From DATLXU01 sp035575515 (GTDB lineage Bacteria > Acidobacteriota > Blastocatellia > UBA7656): a stretch of DNA of 50,426 bases. The position numbers were made by a program, and so were the translations under genes. The stretch covers positions 1 to 50,426 of the forward strand of contig DATLXU010000006.1 in NCBI GenBank assembly GCA_035575515.1, written 5' to 3'. Under the pieces are notes generated by a model. The model saw nothing but the letters and a program-made list of their open reading frames with translations. It searched no databases and was not told the DNA's origin. Below are positions 24,889-33,794 of this stretch, in pieces (positions within the stretch are counted from its first letter, which is position 1; every line of letters begins with the position of its first letter).

Positions 24889-25474
24889 AGGTGTGTAAAA
24901 GCGATCAGGCGGCGGCCTCCTTCTCGTCATCTTTCACTATGATTCCGCCAGCGTAGATCGCTCCTTCATACACCTCTTTCATCATCTCCGGCTTGTTCAG
25001 CTTCCGGAAATTCTTCTCTCCTATCATCAGCGTCTTCCAGATCAACACTGTCGCGCTGTCCTCTTTCTTGTACCTGCGGCTTGCGTCTGTGCGCAATCTC
25101 CCCTTGAAAATGGTGACTCTATCGCATTGCTCGTTCGCAGGTGAATCCAGTGCTCCTTAGGATAGCGGTAAAATGTCACCATCCGCTCCCAATCTTCATC
25201 AATCAACCGTGCCGCCTCTTGGCATCTTCCTGACGGCGCTCGGATTTGTCACGACCGAGAAGTTCGGTCACTTCCTGCTCCAGAATGTCCTGAATGAAGA
25301 TTTGGACCTGGGAGCGAACCCAGGATTCAAGTTCAGGAAAAATGATTGCGTGTGCTTTTGAGTTTTGGCTATCCTGTTTAACAATCACGGTGGTGTCATC
25401 CTTTCATTAAGCCCAAAGGGCTTGGTTTTGTTTGAATTTGAAAGGTTACACCACCCAATCTGTTTTTACACACC
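24889..25474 (-). mobile_element. Decayed IS256-family insertion sequence
   Basis: Terminal inverted repeats AGGTGTGTAAAA (24889-24900) and its complement TTTTACACACCT (25463-25474) bound a 586-base element, far short of the roughly 1.3 kb of an intact IS256-type element. Inside are only the N-terminal and C-terminal ends of a Mutator-type transposase. I see no clear target duplication. The element is immobile by itself. Confidence 0.85.
24905..25388 (-). pseudogene. IS256-family transposase remnant, internally deleted and frameshifted
   Basis: The first part (25388-25203, GTG start) reads FPELESWVRSQVQIFIQDILEQEVTELLGR, the N-terminal DNA-binding region of Mutator/IS256 transposases. It then jumps to the C-terminal region in another frame (WERMVTFYRYPKEHWIHLRTSNAIESPFS, about 25200-25110), and after one more frameshift to LRTDASRRYKKED..WKTLMIGEKNFRKLNKPEMMKEVYEG (to 24905). 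About 250 residues with most of the catalytic core are missing. It encodes no working transposase. Confidence 0.88.
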
Positions 25475-25503
25475 TTTTGATTCTATCTCGTTAAACAAGA
25501 TGA

Positions 25504-25920
25504 GGAGTTGGGAATGCCAGACAGTTAAACTCATTACTGCCAGTGACCGAGCCGCTGCCGGATTGCTACAAGGGCGGCGGGGCCACCGTAGAAGACCAAA
25601 CAACTGTCCCCGTAACCACGCTGGACAAACACTGCGAACGGAATAACGTAGAACGCATTGACCTGCTGAAAACCGACACGCAAGGCTATGATCTCAACAT
25701 GTTGCGCGGAGCGGACCGGCTGTTATCACAGCAAAGAATCAAATTGATTTATAGCGAGGTGGTCTTCACTACACTCTACCAAAATCAGCCGCTCTTTTAC
25801 GATGTGGCGCTGTTCCTTCAAGGGCATGGCTATCGCTTCGTTGATTTCTACGGGAAGCGGCGCGACGAGCATAATAACCTGATGGAGTGCGATGCGCTGT
25901 TCGCCGCCATCGGTGGATAA
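25504..25920 (+). pseudogene. 5'-truncated FkbM-family methyltransferase
   Basis: The open frame from 25504 to TAA 25918-25920 encodes the C-terminal half of an FkbM-type methyltransferase: TTVPVTTLDKHC, then VERIDLLKTDTQGYDLNMLRGADRLL, then LIYSEVVFTTLYQNQPLFYDVALFLQGHGYRFVDFY and ECDALF. The S-adenosylmethionine-binding N-terminal half is missing, and the IS256 relic ends about 30 bases upstream. A possible GTG at 25543 would give 125 residues. Insertion and later deletion probably removed the 5' end. Such enzymes methylate sugars or polyketides. Confidence 0.75.
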
Positions 25921-26085
25921 AACTTCATTCCCACCTGATGGGGTAAGCTGTTTGCGAAGCAATCCGCTATGACTATGGCGGTTGATCTCACACAAAACTT
26001 TGACGTCGGTGCGAGCATCGAGAGCGCGGTCGTCGCTCTTCTGAGAACTACTGACCGCATGACGAATCTAATCATTGCCTGAATC

Positions 26086-26149
26086 AAAAAATGCGCGGCA
26101 GAGCGGCTCGGCTGCCAGAACCTGCGACAAGCCGGACGCTCCGCCGCGC
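26086..26149 (-). terminator. Intrinsic terminator of the M4 peptidase gene
   Basis: On the minus strand the arm 26149-26137 pairs with 26105-26093 (12 of 13, GC-rich), followed by A and TTTTTT. It begins 17 bases after the stop codon of the M4 peptidase gene. Confidence 0.85.
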
Positions 26150-26165
26150 CAAATCGCTAAACGAA

Positions 26166-27746
26166 TTAGTTAACACCGCATAGCGACCACGCAGTAGCGA
26201 CAGCGTTATAGTTCACGCTGCCGGTTCCGTAGAGCGCCGCCGCCGCGTTCAACGTAGCAGTGCGCGCGCCCTTGAAGTTCGTGCTGGAAGTCATGTAGGT
26301 CGTGATTGCTTTGTACCAAATCTTCGCCGCAGCGTCCGCGCCTATGCCTGTCATCGAGCCGCCAAGATGATGCGTCCCGCCTTTCGACAACAGGTAAAAG
26401 ACGAAGTTCGAGATGCCTGAGTTCGTATGCACGCCGCCGTTGTCAGCCGTGCCCGTGTAGCGTTCGCTATAATGGTCAGGGTCGCCGCCCCTGTGCGTGT
26501 CGTTCATGTAGCGCAGCGCATCGCCCGCAGTGCCGGGCGTGTAAGCCTGCTCGCCTATCAGCCACGTGTTGGCGCTTTCGCCTTTCGCGAATCGCTCGAC
26601 CATCGCGCCGAACACATCGGACCATGATTCGTTGAGCGCGCCGGATTCGCCTGAATAGACAAGCCCTGCCGTGCGCTCGGTTATGCCGTGCTGCATCTCG
26701 TGACCGCATATATCGAGCGTGACGAGCGGTGAAAAGGTCACGCCGTCGCCGTCGCCATAAGTCATGTAGTTGCCGTTCCAGAAGGCATTGTTGTAGCCTG
26801 AGCTGTAGTGAACCTTCGAGCTTATGAGTCCCGTCACGCCGTCAATTGATGTGTACCAGGCGGGACCGCCGTTGCCGTCAAGCCCGCGCCGCCCGTGCAC
26901 GTTGAGAAAATAGTCATAGACTTTCTCAGCGCCAAAATGCGCGTCCGCGCCCGCGCGCTGCGTGGAGCTATCCCAGATGTTATTCCCATCCGTGAACCGC
27001 CATGTTGAACCTGTAGTGTTGCGGTTATCGAAGGTGCCGACCTTGCGCGTCGTGTCTTCAAGGTAGTAGGTCGCGTTGCTTGAGCGGAAGAAAGTTGTAA
27101 TCGAAACGCTGCCGCTGTAGAGCGTCGCGCCCGTGCCTGTCGCGGTTTGAAGATTATCGTAATTCATCAGCACATCGCCAGTGTGCGCGTCAATGAAGTA
27201 AACAGGCATCGCGGTTTCAGGCGAATTGTCTTCGCGGCGCAACTGCACGCGATAGGCGAGGTGGTCGCCATCCTCCTGCCTCAGTATCCACAAATCGGCT
27301 GCGGGCGGCGCGGTCAGGCAGTCGCAACCGTATGTTGCGATTGCAATCCTTACGGCCTTCTTCTTTTTGATTGAAGGATTAGTGTCAACGCTCACGTCGC
27401 TGACGAGGTCGTTCGTCATGGCAAACAGCCCGCCCGTTGAATCGAGATGCACGATGGCTTCGCCTCCGAAGACGGGCACGCCGTTGTAGGTCTGCTGGAC
27501 GTGCGTGTGCGCCATGTCCTGTTCGTCGACGAACGTGCGCATCTCCTTCAAATCATCAACGCTGCTGATGCCATAATCGGCGGCTACAGTTTCAAGTATC
27601 TTGAAACTGAGCTCGCGCGCGAGCGGAATGTCTTCGTTAATGCCTTTTTGAAACAGCTTTGCCTGCGCAGCGGTCTTACCCTGCATCAGCGCAGAGGCAA
27701 ACAAAACGAGCGGAACAATCAACATTAGACACGCGATTCTTTTCAT
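26166..27746 (-). CDS. Secreted thermolysin-type (M4) metallopeptidase
   Basis: 526 residues from ATG 27746; GAGGAG lies just upstream, and the frame's earlier ATG (27767) is part of that ribosome site. A signal peptide (MKRIACLMLIVPLVLFASALMQG) is followed by the FTP/PepSY propeptide region (about 45-190) and the catalytic domain (about 215-526). Zinc motif HEMQH is at residues 349-353, the third ligand in LNESWSDVFG about 20 residues on, and the catalytic His in the GGVHTNSGISNFVFYLL region. Family length is normal. It is exported, self-processed, and degrades extracellular protein. A strong terminator follows, so it is a single-gene unit. Confidence 0.95.
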   Translation of the reverse strand: MKRIACLMLIVPLVLFASALMQGKTAAQAKLFQKGINEDIPLARELSFKILETVAADYGISSVDDLKEMRTFVDEQDMAHTHVQQTYNGVPVFGGEAIVHLDSTGGLFAMTNDLVSDVSVDTNPSIKKKKAVRIAIATYGCDCLTAPPAADLWILRQEDGDHLAYRVQLRREDNSPETAMPVYFIDAHTGDVLMNYDNLQTATGTGATLYSGSVSITTFFRSSNATYYLEDTTRKVGTFDNRNTTGSTWRFTDGNNIWDSSTQRAGADAHFGAEKVYDYFLNVHGRRGLDGNGGPAWYTSIDGVTGLISSKVHYSSGYNNAFWNGNYMTYGDGDGVTFSPLVTLDICGHEMQHGITERTAGLVYSGESGALNESWSDVFGAMVERFAKGESANTWLIGEQAYTPGTAGDALRYMNDTHRGGDPDHYSERYTGTADNGGVHTNSGISNFVFYLLSKGGTHHLGGSMTGIGADAAAKIWYKAITTYMTSSTNFKGARTATLNAAAALYGTGSVNYNAVATAWSLCGVN

Positions 27747-28231
27747 TCGTCTCTCCTCTTTATTCAAGTTTGGTTTGCAAGCGACTTTGAGTTAAGGCCC
27801 ATTGCGGACCCACTTCTGAGTTCAGGGAGTTTGTCGAATGGAAAAAGACACAGTCTTTTCCCAAAAGGCTGATTGGCCGAACGTCCACAAAGCCATCAGC
27901 ATACTGTCATATTCTGTTCGTTGATTTGCTGATTAAGAACGTAGCGGAAAACCTCATCCCGCAGCGCGCAATTTAAACGCTCAAGACGTAGCGTTTATAA
28001 CATGGCTGCTCTGTTCCGCTCAAGCATTTTTTTTATCGGCATTATTTTGGACGGATTTCAAATGATCGCAAAGACATGGAAAAACAATTCGCCGCAGAAA
28101 CCCGGACGACGCAGACTCTTCGCAGACCGCATCTAAGGACTGCTCTGCGCTTTTGCTGCGTCCCTGCGGCGAGCGGCCTTGCAACCTTGTGCGTGCAGTC
28201 GCGGGCCGATTAGCCGGGCGAGCCTGTCGCT
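27747..28231. other. Long intergenic region between the M4 and M28 peptidase genes
   Basis: About 485 bases with no supported gene. It must carry the M4 promoter (minus strand), but I see no convincing -35/-10 pair. A perfect AAACGCT/AGCGTTT hairpin lies at 27975-27996, about 235 bases past the M28 stop, and a T8 run at 28027-28034. Neither is clearly a terminator. Confidence 0.5.
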
Positions 28232-30394
28232 TCAGGGTTTCATCTCTATCACGCCGATCTTTTCAAGCAATTGCAAGTAATCGCTCACATCTTCAACCGG
28301 AATCAGCCCATACGCGGCTGCAAGGTAATCGCGAATCGCCTGGACGCTGCGCTTGCCGTCAACCAGATTCAGTATCTCGTAAAGAATTATCTCGCCGCCC
28401 GATCTCTCGCTGATTCGCTCGACAACTTTCAGGTCGTCAGATGATGCGCGCTCCGCCACGTAGTCGTAATAGTAAACGTTCATCGGCCCCGTGACTTTTC
28501 GCGCGGGCACCCGGCTGTAATCCGTTGCAACCGAGCGCGGGCGCGACGCGTCTTTCGGGAATTTAGGTTTCGATTGCTCCTTCGGCAGCTCCTTCGCTTC
28601 AACCGTGAACGAAATCTTATTGCCTTTGCGCTGCTCAGTGAGCTTGCCTGTGAGCATCAGCCACGCGCCGCTCAGTTGATCCACCAGCCCTTCGACTTTC
28701 GATTCGAGCGCCTTGTCATCTGGCGCGAGCATCATCACTGAAGCAATCGCATCGGCGTCGTGTTCGAGCGAACGCACAATGTGATTGCGCGCATCGGCGG
28801 CGTTTGTCCCCTCCATACGGGCGGCTCGCTCTTTCTCTTTCGGGACGCGGGCGAGCGCGCGAGCGAATACTTCATCGGCCAATCGCGCCGCTTCCGCCGC
28901 ACCGGCCCGCGCAAGGAAGTAGCCCGACGCTGCGGCGATGAAAGTTGACCGCTTCATCTTCGTCGGGTCAATGTTGGCGGGCGTGTCGTTGTTCGTGTGA
29001 ATGAAAACGTCGGGCCAGTCGCGCAGGTAAATCGTCGGAATGCGAAACGAGCCTTCCTGGTAAACGTCGTGATCCGATCCCATCTCGTAAGGCGTTATGT
29101 CAGCAACGAAGCTGTCTTTGCTGCCTTCGGGCGAAATGAGCGCATCCTCGAAACCGGCTCCAGAAGCCGCTTTCAAGGCGCCAGCGATTGCGTAATCGGC
29201 GAACACGTCGCCGACGGCGTTCGTGCAGCTCGGCAGCGATGCGGGCGTGTGTGTGACGTGCAGGACAGATTTCGTGATTGAATAATTGCCGCCGACCATG
29301 TCGCAATGCACTGCGGCTTTCATGCGGCGAACGATTTCCGGGTGCTCCGCAAAATAGGCGACCGTGCCGTTGATCTCAGGTGGCCAGATGAATCGAATGG
29401 TGCGGCGCGGGCGCTCAATCTCGCCGCGACGGATCAAAGCCATAAGCGCCCGCGCAGTCTCAAGTATGGCAGCCGCGCCCGATGCGTTGTCGTTCGCGCC
29501 CGGCTTTTGATGGCACAGGTGACACGAATAAACAATCTCTTCATCCGAAAGGTCCGAGCCGGGGATGACGGCGCTCACGACTTCGTAGCTGCTCGGCTTG
29601 ATCTCTGCTTTCACAACGGCGTGGAGTGTTATCTGCTCGCCTGCGCTCAAGCGCGATTGAAACTCGCGCGCGCGGCGGAGCGAGATCATAAACGCGAATC
29701 TGTTGTTCGCGTTGTATGGCGACAGATGCCCCCAACGAACATTATCAACGTAATCGCCCGACCATCCGGTCACTTGATTCTGTTGATAGCTCAGTATTCC
29801 AACCGCGCCGCGCTCGTCGCAGGCCAGCTTGTGAACGGTCGCGACGTTTCCGCCTGCAAGCACTATGCGGCCTTTGACTTCTTTGCCTTCATAATCTTTC
29901 GCCGATGTGCCCGCGCCTACATCCACGAGCTGCGCGGTCACGTCTGCCGTTTGCGAATAATCCGCGAGCGCGACGCGCATCTCGTTGTAGTCGGCGATTT
30001 TCGTTTTGCGCGGCTCTGTTTCCCAAAGCTCGCCGATTGCGGCTTCCCAACCCGGAGTTGATTTCAGAGTGTAATAAGTCTTCTCGCCGTCGGCGGGAAA
30101 TCTTTCAATCTGTACCTGCTCAAGCCCGTACTCTTTGGCCCTCGCCGCGATGTATTCGGCTGCGCGCGAAAATCCCGATGACGCCTGCACGCGATGGTAG
30201 CGCGAAAGCTCGATGACCGTGTCTTTGGCTATCAAGCCATTGATTTCAGCGGCAAGCGCGCGGACTTCTTTATCGGAAAGCAGCGAAGTCTTCGTATATT
30301 GCGCGCCGCCCGATTGGCGCGCAGTCGCAATTAGAATGAAGTCCGTTTGACCGAGAAGAATTAAGAGAGCAAATAGTGAAAAAATCTCTTTCAT
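28232..30394 (-). CDS. Secreted M28-family zinc aminopeptidase with PA domain and C-terminal PqqD-like domain
   Basis: 720 residues with a signal peptide (about 1-26). Residues about 140-270 match a PA (protease-associated) insert. The M28 core has the zinc/catalytic pattern: H292 in YSCHLCHQ, D302 in PGANDNASG, the glutamate E340 in WPPEING, D365 in HCDMVGG, and a final His in the DVFIHTNNDTP segment. The usual HxD pair after the first ligand is here HLC, so the Asp that normally supports the His is Cys294. The last 70 residues (ERSGGEIILYEILNLVDGKRSVQAI..VSDYLQLLEKIGVIEM) look like a PqqD-type winged helix, an uncommon partner for M28. It likely releases amino acids in the periplasm or outside. 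Confidence 0.85.
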   Translation of the reverse strand: MKEIFSLFALLILLGQTDFILIATARQSGGAQYTKTSLLSDKEVRALAAEINGLIAKDTVIELSRYHRVQASSGFSRAAEYIAARAKEYGLEQVQIERFPADGEKTYYTLKSTPGWEAAIGELWETEPRKTKIADYNEMRVALADYSQTADVTAQLVDVGAGTSAKDYEGKEVKGRIVLAGGNVATVHKLACDERGAVGILSYQQNQVTGWSGDYVDNVRWGHLSPYNANNRFAFMISLRRAREFQSRLSAGEQITLHAVVKAEIKPSSYEVVSAVIPGSDLSDEEIVYSCHLCHQKPGANDNASGAAAILETARALMALIRRGEIERPRRTIRFIWPPEINGTVAYFAEHPEIVRRMKAAVHCDMVGGNYSITKSVLHVTHTPASLPSCTNAVGDVFADYAIAGALKAASGAGFEDALISPEGSKDSFVADITPYEMGSDHDVYQEGSFRIPTIYLRDWPDVFIHTNNDTPANIDPTKMKRSTFIAAASGYFLARAGAAEAARLADEVFARALARVPKEKERAARMEGTNAADARNHIVRSLEHDADAIASVMMLAPDDKALESKVEGLVDQLSGAWLMLTGKLTEQRKGNKISFTVEAKELPKEQSKPKFPKDASRPRSVATDYSRVPARKVTGPMNVYYYDYVAERASSDDLKVVERISERSGGEIILYEILNLVDGKRSVQAIRDYLAAAYGLIPVEDVSDYLQLLEKIGVIEMKP

Positions 30395-30402
30395 TATCTA
30401 GC

Positions 30403-30508
30403 CTTCGGCCTTCAGCCTTCAGCGGCCAGCTATCAGTCCTCGCAGTGAATCTCGCCTCACTGAACTTCAGCGCCTGCTGAAAGCTGATTGCTGAAGGCTG
30501 ATTGCTTG
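30403..30508. repeat. Intergenic inverted repeat, TTCAGC word
   Basis: Left arm (30409-30438) has several copies of CTTCAGC/GGCC; right arm (30464-30508) has several copies of GCTGAA/GCTGATT in the opposite sense. It fills the gap between two minus-strand genes and ends two bases before the stop codon of the glycosyltransferase gene. Confidence 0.7.
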
Positions 30509-30510
30509 AA

Positions 30511-32436
30511 TTATTTTCGCTTCCCGCCTGCGCGGCGCAGCTTTGTTCGCCCCTGCAAGATTGACATCGCCGCCGCGTAAGCGTAACCGCACAGGTATAT
30601 CATCAAAAATGGCAGCGTGCCCGTGATGCCATTCTTGAGCGCGTACCAGATAGTGAATGCGAAATAGAGCGCGAATGCTATCTCAAGCCATGGCAGAGCC
30701 AGCTGTCGCGGCGCGTAGCTCTTTTTCACCCACGTCGTATCGCTCTTTTCTTCTATCCGATACTTGGGCGTGCGAACGAACGGCGACTTGATTCCGAAAA
30801 CCGCTTCGAGCGCCGCTCGCGCGTTTGAGAAAGTCAGCGCGATTCCCATGCTCAGCACGAACGGCATCTGCTTGAGCGATTTCCACCACGATTTGGGATA
30901 GAGGTGCCACTGAGCAACCATGTAGAATGCGAGCACCGATACGGTTGAGAATGTAAGTATCGGAACGTCGAGCACGAACAATCGGAGCATCTCCTGGTTG
31001 TAGCGAATGATGAGCACAGGAAGATTTATCATCGCGAGCACGACCACGAGCGGCGCGGCAAGATTTCCCGTCAGCCTGAAAAACTGTTCGAGCTTCACCC
31101 TTAGCGGCAATCGCGGGTCGCGCCAGATTCTTCCCATTAACTTCATTCCAACCTGCACAAGTCCCTTCGCCCATCTCCGTTGTTGGGACTTGAATGCGTT
31201 CATCTCGACGGGCAATTCTGCGGGCACATCCTCGTCCATCAGATAGACGAATCGCCAGCCCATCAGTTGCGCGCGGTATGAAAGGTCTGTGTCTTCGGCC
31301 AGCGTGTCGTGCTGCCAGCCGCCGGACCACTCGATTGCCTCGCGCCGCCACATTCCGGCAGTGCCATTGAAGTTGAAGAATCCGCCGCAGCGATTGCGCG
31401 CCGTCTGCTCAACTACGAAATGGCCGTCGAGCATGATGGCCTGCACTCGCGTCAGCAGCGAATAGTCGCGGTTGATGTGCCCCCATCGCATCTGCACCAT
31501 GCCGACGCGCTTGTCCGTGAAGTAATCAATCATCCGGCGAATGCAGTCGGGGTGCGGCACGAAGTCCGCGTCGAATATCAAGATCAACTCGCCCGAAGAT
31601 TTCTTCAGGCCAGCTTCAAGCGCGCCCGCTTTGAAGCCTGTGCGGTCCGCGCGGTGGTGATAAGTTATATCGAAGCCTTCATCGAAGTATTTCTCTACCG
31701 CGCGCGAAGCAATCTTCACTGTATCGTCCGTCGAATCGTCGAGCACCTGAATTTCGAGAAGCTCGCGCGGGTAGTCTAACTTCACAACCGTGTCAATCAA
31801 TCTCTCGGCCACGTACATCTCATTGAACAACGGCAACTGGATTGTGACGCGCGGCAACCGCGCGGCGTCAAATCTCGCTTTCGGCTGCGGGCGATGATTG
31901 CGGTAGCGCAAAAAGAGATAGATCAAACGGTAGCGATAGATGCCATACACGGAAAGCAGCGCGAGTATGCCGAAATAAGAATAGAGGAAATAGCGATCAA
32001 CTTCGTCGTTGACATTCAAGTGGCTGATGTTTCCCGCAGGATAATCTCCGCCTTCGGCTTTCGAAGACGCGACGAATGCATCAATGCTCGCATTGCCAAT
32101 CGCAGGCATAGGCCATCTCGTAAAGCGAACGCGAACGGTCTTGCCTTCAGCGATCTGCGCCTGGCCAAGCACTGCGTCATGCCCTGCAGGACGTGTTGAA
32201 ATCTCGTAGCGGCCCGGCTCAAGGCGCGCGAAGGCAAATTCGCCTTTGTCGTCAATCGTAGTCTCATGCGCCTGACCCGTTCGCATGTCGCGCGCAACAA
32301 CGGTCAGTTGCGGCAAAGCATCGCCGTGTGCGTCAACGATTTTGCCTTCTAGCGAAGCGGGAGCTTCGGCCTGAGACGAAGCGGCTAAGAATATAACCAA
32401 CAAAGCGAGCAGCGCGGGACTAATTGCGTTCTTCAT
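30511..32436 (-). CDS. Processive family 2 glycosyltransferase with N-terminal Ig-fold domain
   Basis: 641 residues from ATG 32436, chosen because a signal/anchor (ISPALLALLVIFLAASSQAEA) follows; the longer frame to 32541 runs into the repeat. Residues about 27-110 form a carboxypeptidase-regulatory-like Ig fold (EGKIVDAHGDALPQLTVVARD..GEFAFARLEPGRYEIS). After a TM helix (about 150-167) comes the GT2 domain with VLDDS (231-235), FDADF (288-292), AED (380-382) and QQRRW (418-422), as in cellulose/glucomannan synthase-like enzymes, then about four more TM helices. It should polymerise or transfer sugars at the inner membrane. The exported Ig-fold on a synthase is unusual. Upstream glpX is on the same strand. 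Confidence 0.88.
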   Translation of the reverse strand: MKNAISPALLALLVIFLAASSQAEAPASLEGKIVDAHGDALPQLTVVARDMRTGQAHETTIDDKGEFAFARLEPGRYEISTRPAGHDAVLGQAQIAEGKTVRVRFTRWPMPAIGNASIDAFVASSKAEGGDYPAGNISHLNVNDEVDRYFLYSYFGILALLSVYGIYRYRLIYLFLRYRNHRPQPKARFDAARLPRVTIQLPLFNEMYVAERLIDTVVKLDYPRELLEIQVLDDSTDDTVKIASRAVEKYFDEGFDITYHHRADRTGFKAGALEAGLKKSSGELILIFDADFVPHPDCIRRMIDYFTDKRVGMVQMRWGHINRDYSLLTRVQAIMLDGHFVVEQTARNRCGGFFNFNGTAGMWRREAIEWSGGWQHDTLAEDTDLSYRAQLMGWRFVYLMDEDVPAELPVEMNAFKSQQRRWAKGLVQVGMKLMGRIWRDPRLPLRVKLEQFFRLTGNLAAPLVVVLAMINLPVLIIRYNQEMLRLFVLDVPILTFSTVSVLAFYMVAQWHLYPKSWWKSLKQMPFVLSMGIALTFSNARAALEAVFGIKSPFVRTPKYRIEEKSDTTWVKKSYAPRQLALPWLEIAFALYFAFTIWYALKNGITGTLPFLMIYLCGYAYAAAMSILQGRTKLRRAGGKRK

Positions 32437-32473
32437 AATTCTTTTTACTTGTGCCATGCGCTGAGAGGCAATC

Positions 32474-32565
32474 TCATTTGTCATTGGTCTATTTGTCCTT
32501 TGCCGGATGTACAGCGATCTTAACAAGTGACAAAGGACCAATGACCGGTGACAAACGACAAATGA
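32474..32565. repeat. Intergenic inverted repeat, TTTGTC word (second copy)
   Basis: Left arm 32474-32502 and right arm 32531-32565 are made of TTTGTC, ATTGGTC and GTCCTTTG in permuted order on opposite strands. The right arm touches the glpX stop codon (32566-32568). The words match the repeat at 211-270. Confidence 0.8.
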
Positions 32566-33606
32566 CTAAAAACGAACAACCGTGTCTGGACCGCCTTCGA
32601 CGTGAACCGTATCAATGAAGCGAACACGCTTCGTGCGCTCGGTCGCCATGATGATCGAAGACGTGCGAACGCCTGTGCCGAAAAATCTTACGCCGCGAAG
32701 TATTGTTCCGTCGGTCACGCCCGTCGCCGCAAAGATTATGTGCTTGCCCGGCGCGAGGTCGTCCGTGTCGTAGATGCGCGTCGGGTCTTTGATTCCCATC
32801 TCCTGCATCCGTTCGATCACGCCTTCGGGGATGCGGCTGCGGTCTTCGAGGTCTTCGAGCTGCTCCTTGAGCACAAAGCGCGCGAGTATCTGTCCGTTCA
32901 AACATTTCATCGCCGCAGCCGTGAGCACGCCTTCGGGCGCTCCGCCCGTTCCCATCACAGCGTGAACGCCTGAGCCTGCGACGGCTGCCGATATGCCCGC
33001 CGAAAGATCGCCGTCTGAAATTAATCTTATGCGAGCGCCAGCTTCGCGTATCTCTGAGATCAATTTTTTATGGCGCGGTCGGTCTAATACTATGACGACC
33101 AGGTCTTCAACGTCGCGGCTCAAGCGGCGCGCGATGGCGCGGAGGTTGTCCTTAACGGGAGCGTCGAGATCAACCGCGCCTTTCGATGAGGGACCGACGA
33201 TGAGCTTCTGCATGTAAATATCGGGCGCGCGAAGCAGGCCGCCTTTTTCAGAACAGGCCATAACCGAAATGGCGTTGGCCGATCCCATTGCGCAGAGATT
33301 CGTCCCTTCGAGCGGGTCAACGGCGATGTCGACTTCCGGGTAGCGTTCGCCGTCCTGATCCTTGTAGCCGCGCCCGACTTTCTCGCCGATATAGAGCATG
33401 GGCGCTTCGTCGCGCTCGCCTTCGCCGATGACAATCTCGCCGCGCATCGGGACCGAATCCATTATCTCGCGCATGGCTTCGACCGCCACGTGGTCAGAGT
33501 ATTTGCGGTCGCCCTGCCCCATAGTCTGCGCTGATGCGACGGCGGCGGCTTCGACTACGCGCAAGAAATCAAGACCCAGTTCGTGTTCCATTCTGCGTTC
33601 TTTCAT
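32566..33606 (-). CDS. glpX: Class II fructose-1,6-bisphosphatase
   Basis: 346 residues, normal for GlpX. It removes the 1-phosphate from fructose-1,6-bisphosphate, a committed step of gluconeogenesis, in the cytoplasm with Mn2+ or Mg2+. Seen: the metal/phosphate motifs GEGERDEAPMLYIGE (about 60-74), AVDPLEGTNLCA (about 95-106), the SDGDLSAG segment (about 196-203) and GTGGAPEG (about 219-226). Start ATG 33606 follows GGAGG; a second ATG six codons on is possible. With transketolase at 40 kb it supports growth on amino and fatty acids, where sugars must be made. Some GlpX also act on sedoheptulose-1,7-bisphosphate. Confidence 0.97.
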   Translation of the reverse strand: MKERRMEHELGLDFLRVVEAAAVASAQTMGQGDRKYSDHVAVEAMREIMDSVPMRGEIVIGEGERDEAPMLYIGEKVGRGYKDQDGERYPEVDIAVDPLEGTNLCAMGSANAISVMACSEKGGLLRAPDIYMQKLIVGPSSKGAVDLDAPVKDNLRAIARRLSRDVEDLVVIVLDRPRHKKLISEIREAGARIRLISDGDLSAGISAAVAGSGVHAVMGTGGAPEGVLTAAAMKCLNGQILARFVLKEQLEDLEDRSRIPEGVIERMQEMGIKDPTRIYDTDDLAPGKHIIFAATGVTDGTILRGVRFFGTGVRTSSIIMATERTKRVRFIDTVHVEGGPDTVVRF

Positions 33607-33794
33607 AAGTCCTCCGTTTTATCAGTGCGAATGGATGCTGCTTCGATTAACAAAGGCCAACTGCCAGAAGGAAATTGATAATGATTGATTCAGACCGTTT
33701 TTTCAAGTGGGGAGATTGTCGAAGCTGCGCGCATAGATTGAACTCCTGCGCCGAACACTTCTGCCGAGCCAGGCGGGTTCAGCCGCAACAGCAT

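Noticed and set aside
24880..25483. Target-site duplication around the IS256 relic
   Set aside because: The eight bases on each side do not match, so no duplication can be claimed.
25969..26082. 37-residue frame after the FkbM fragment
   Set aside because: Too short, no ribosome site and no recognisable motif; probably chance in decayed DNA.
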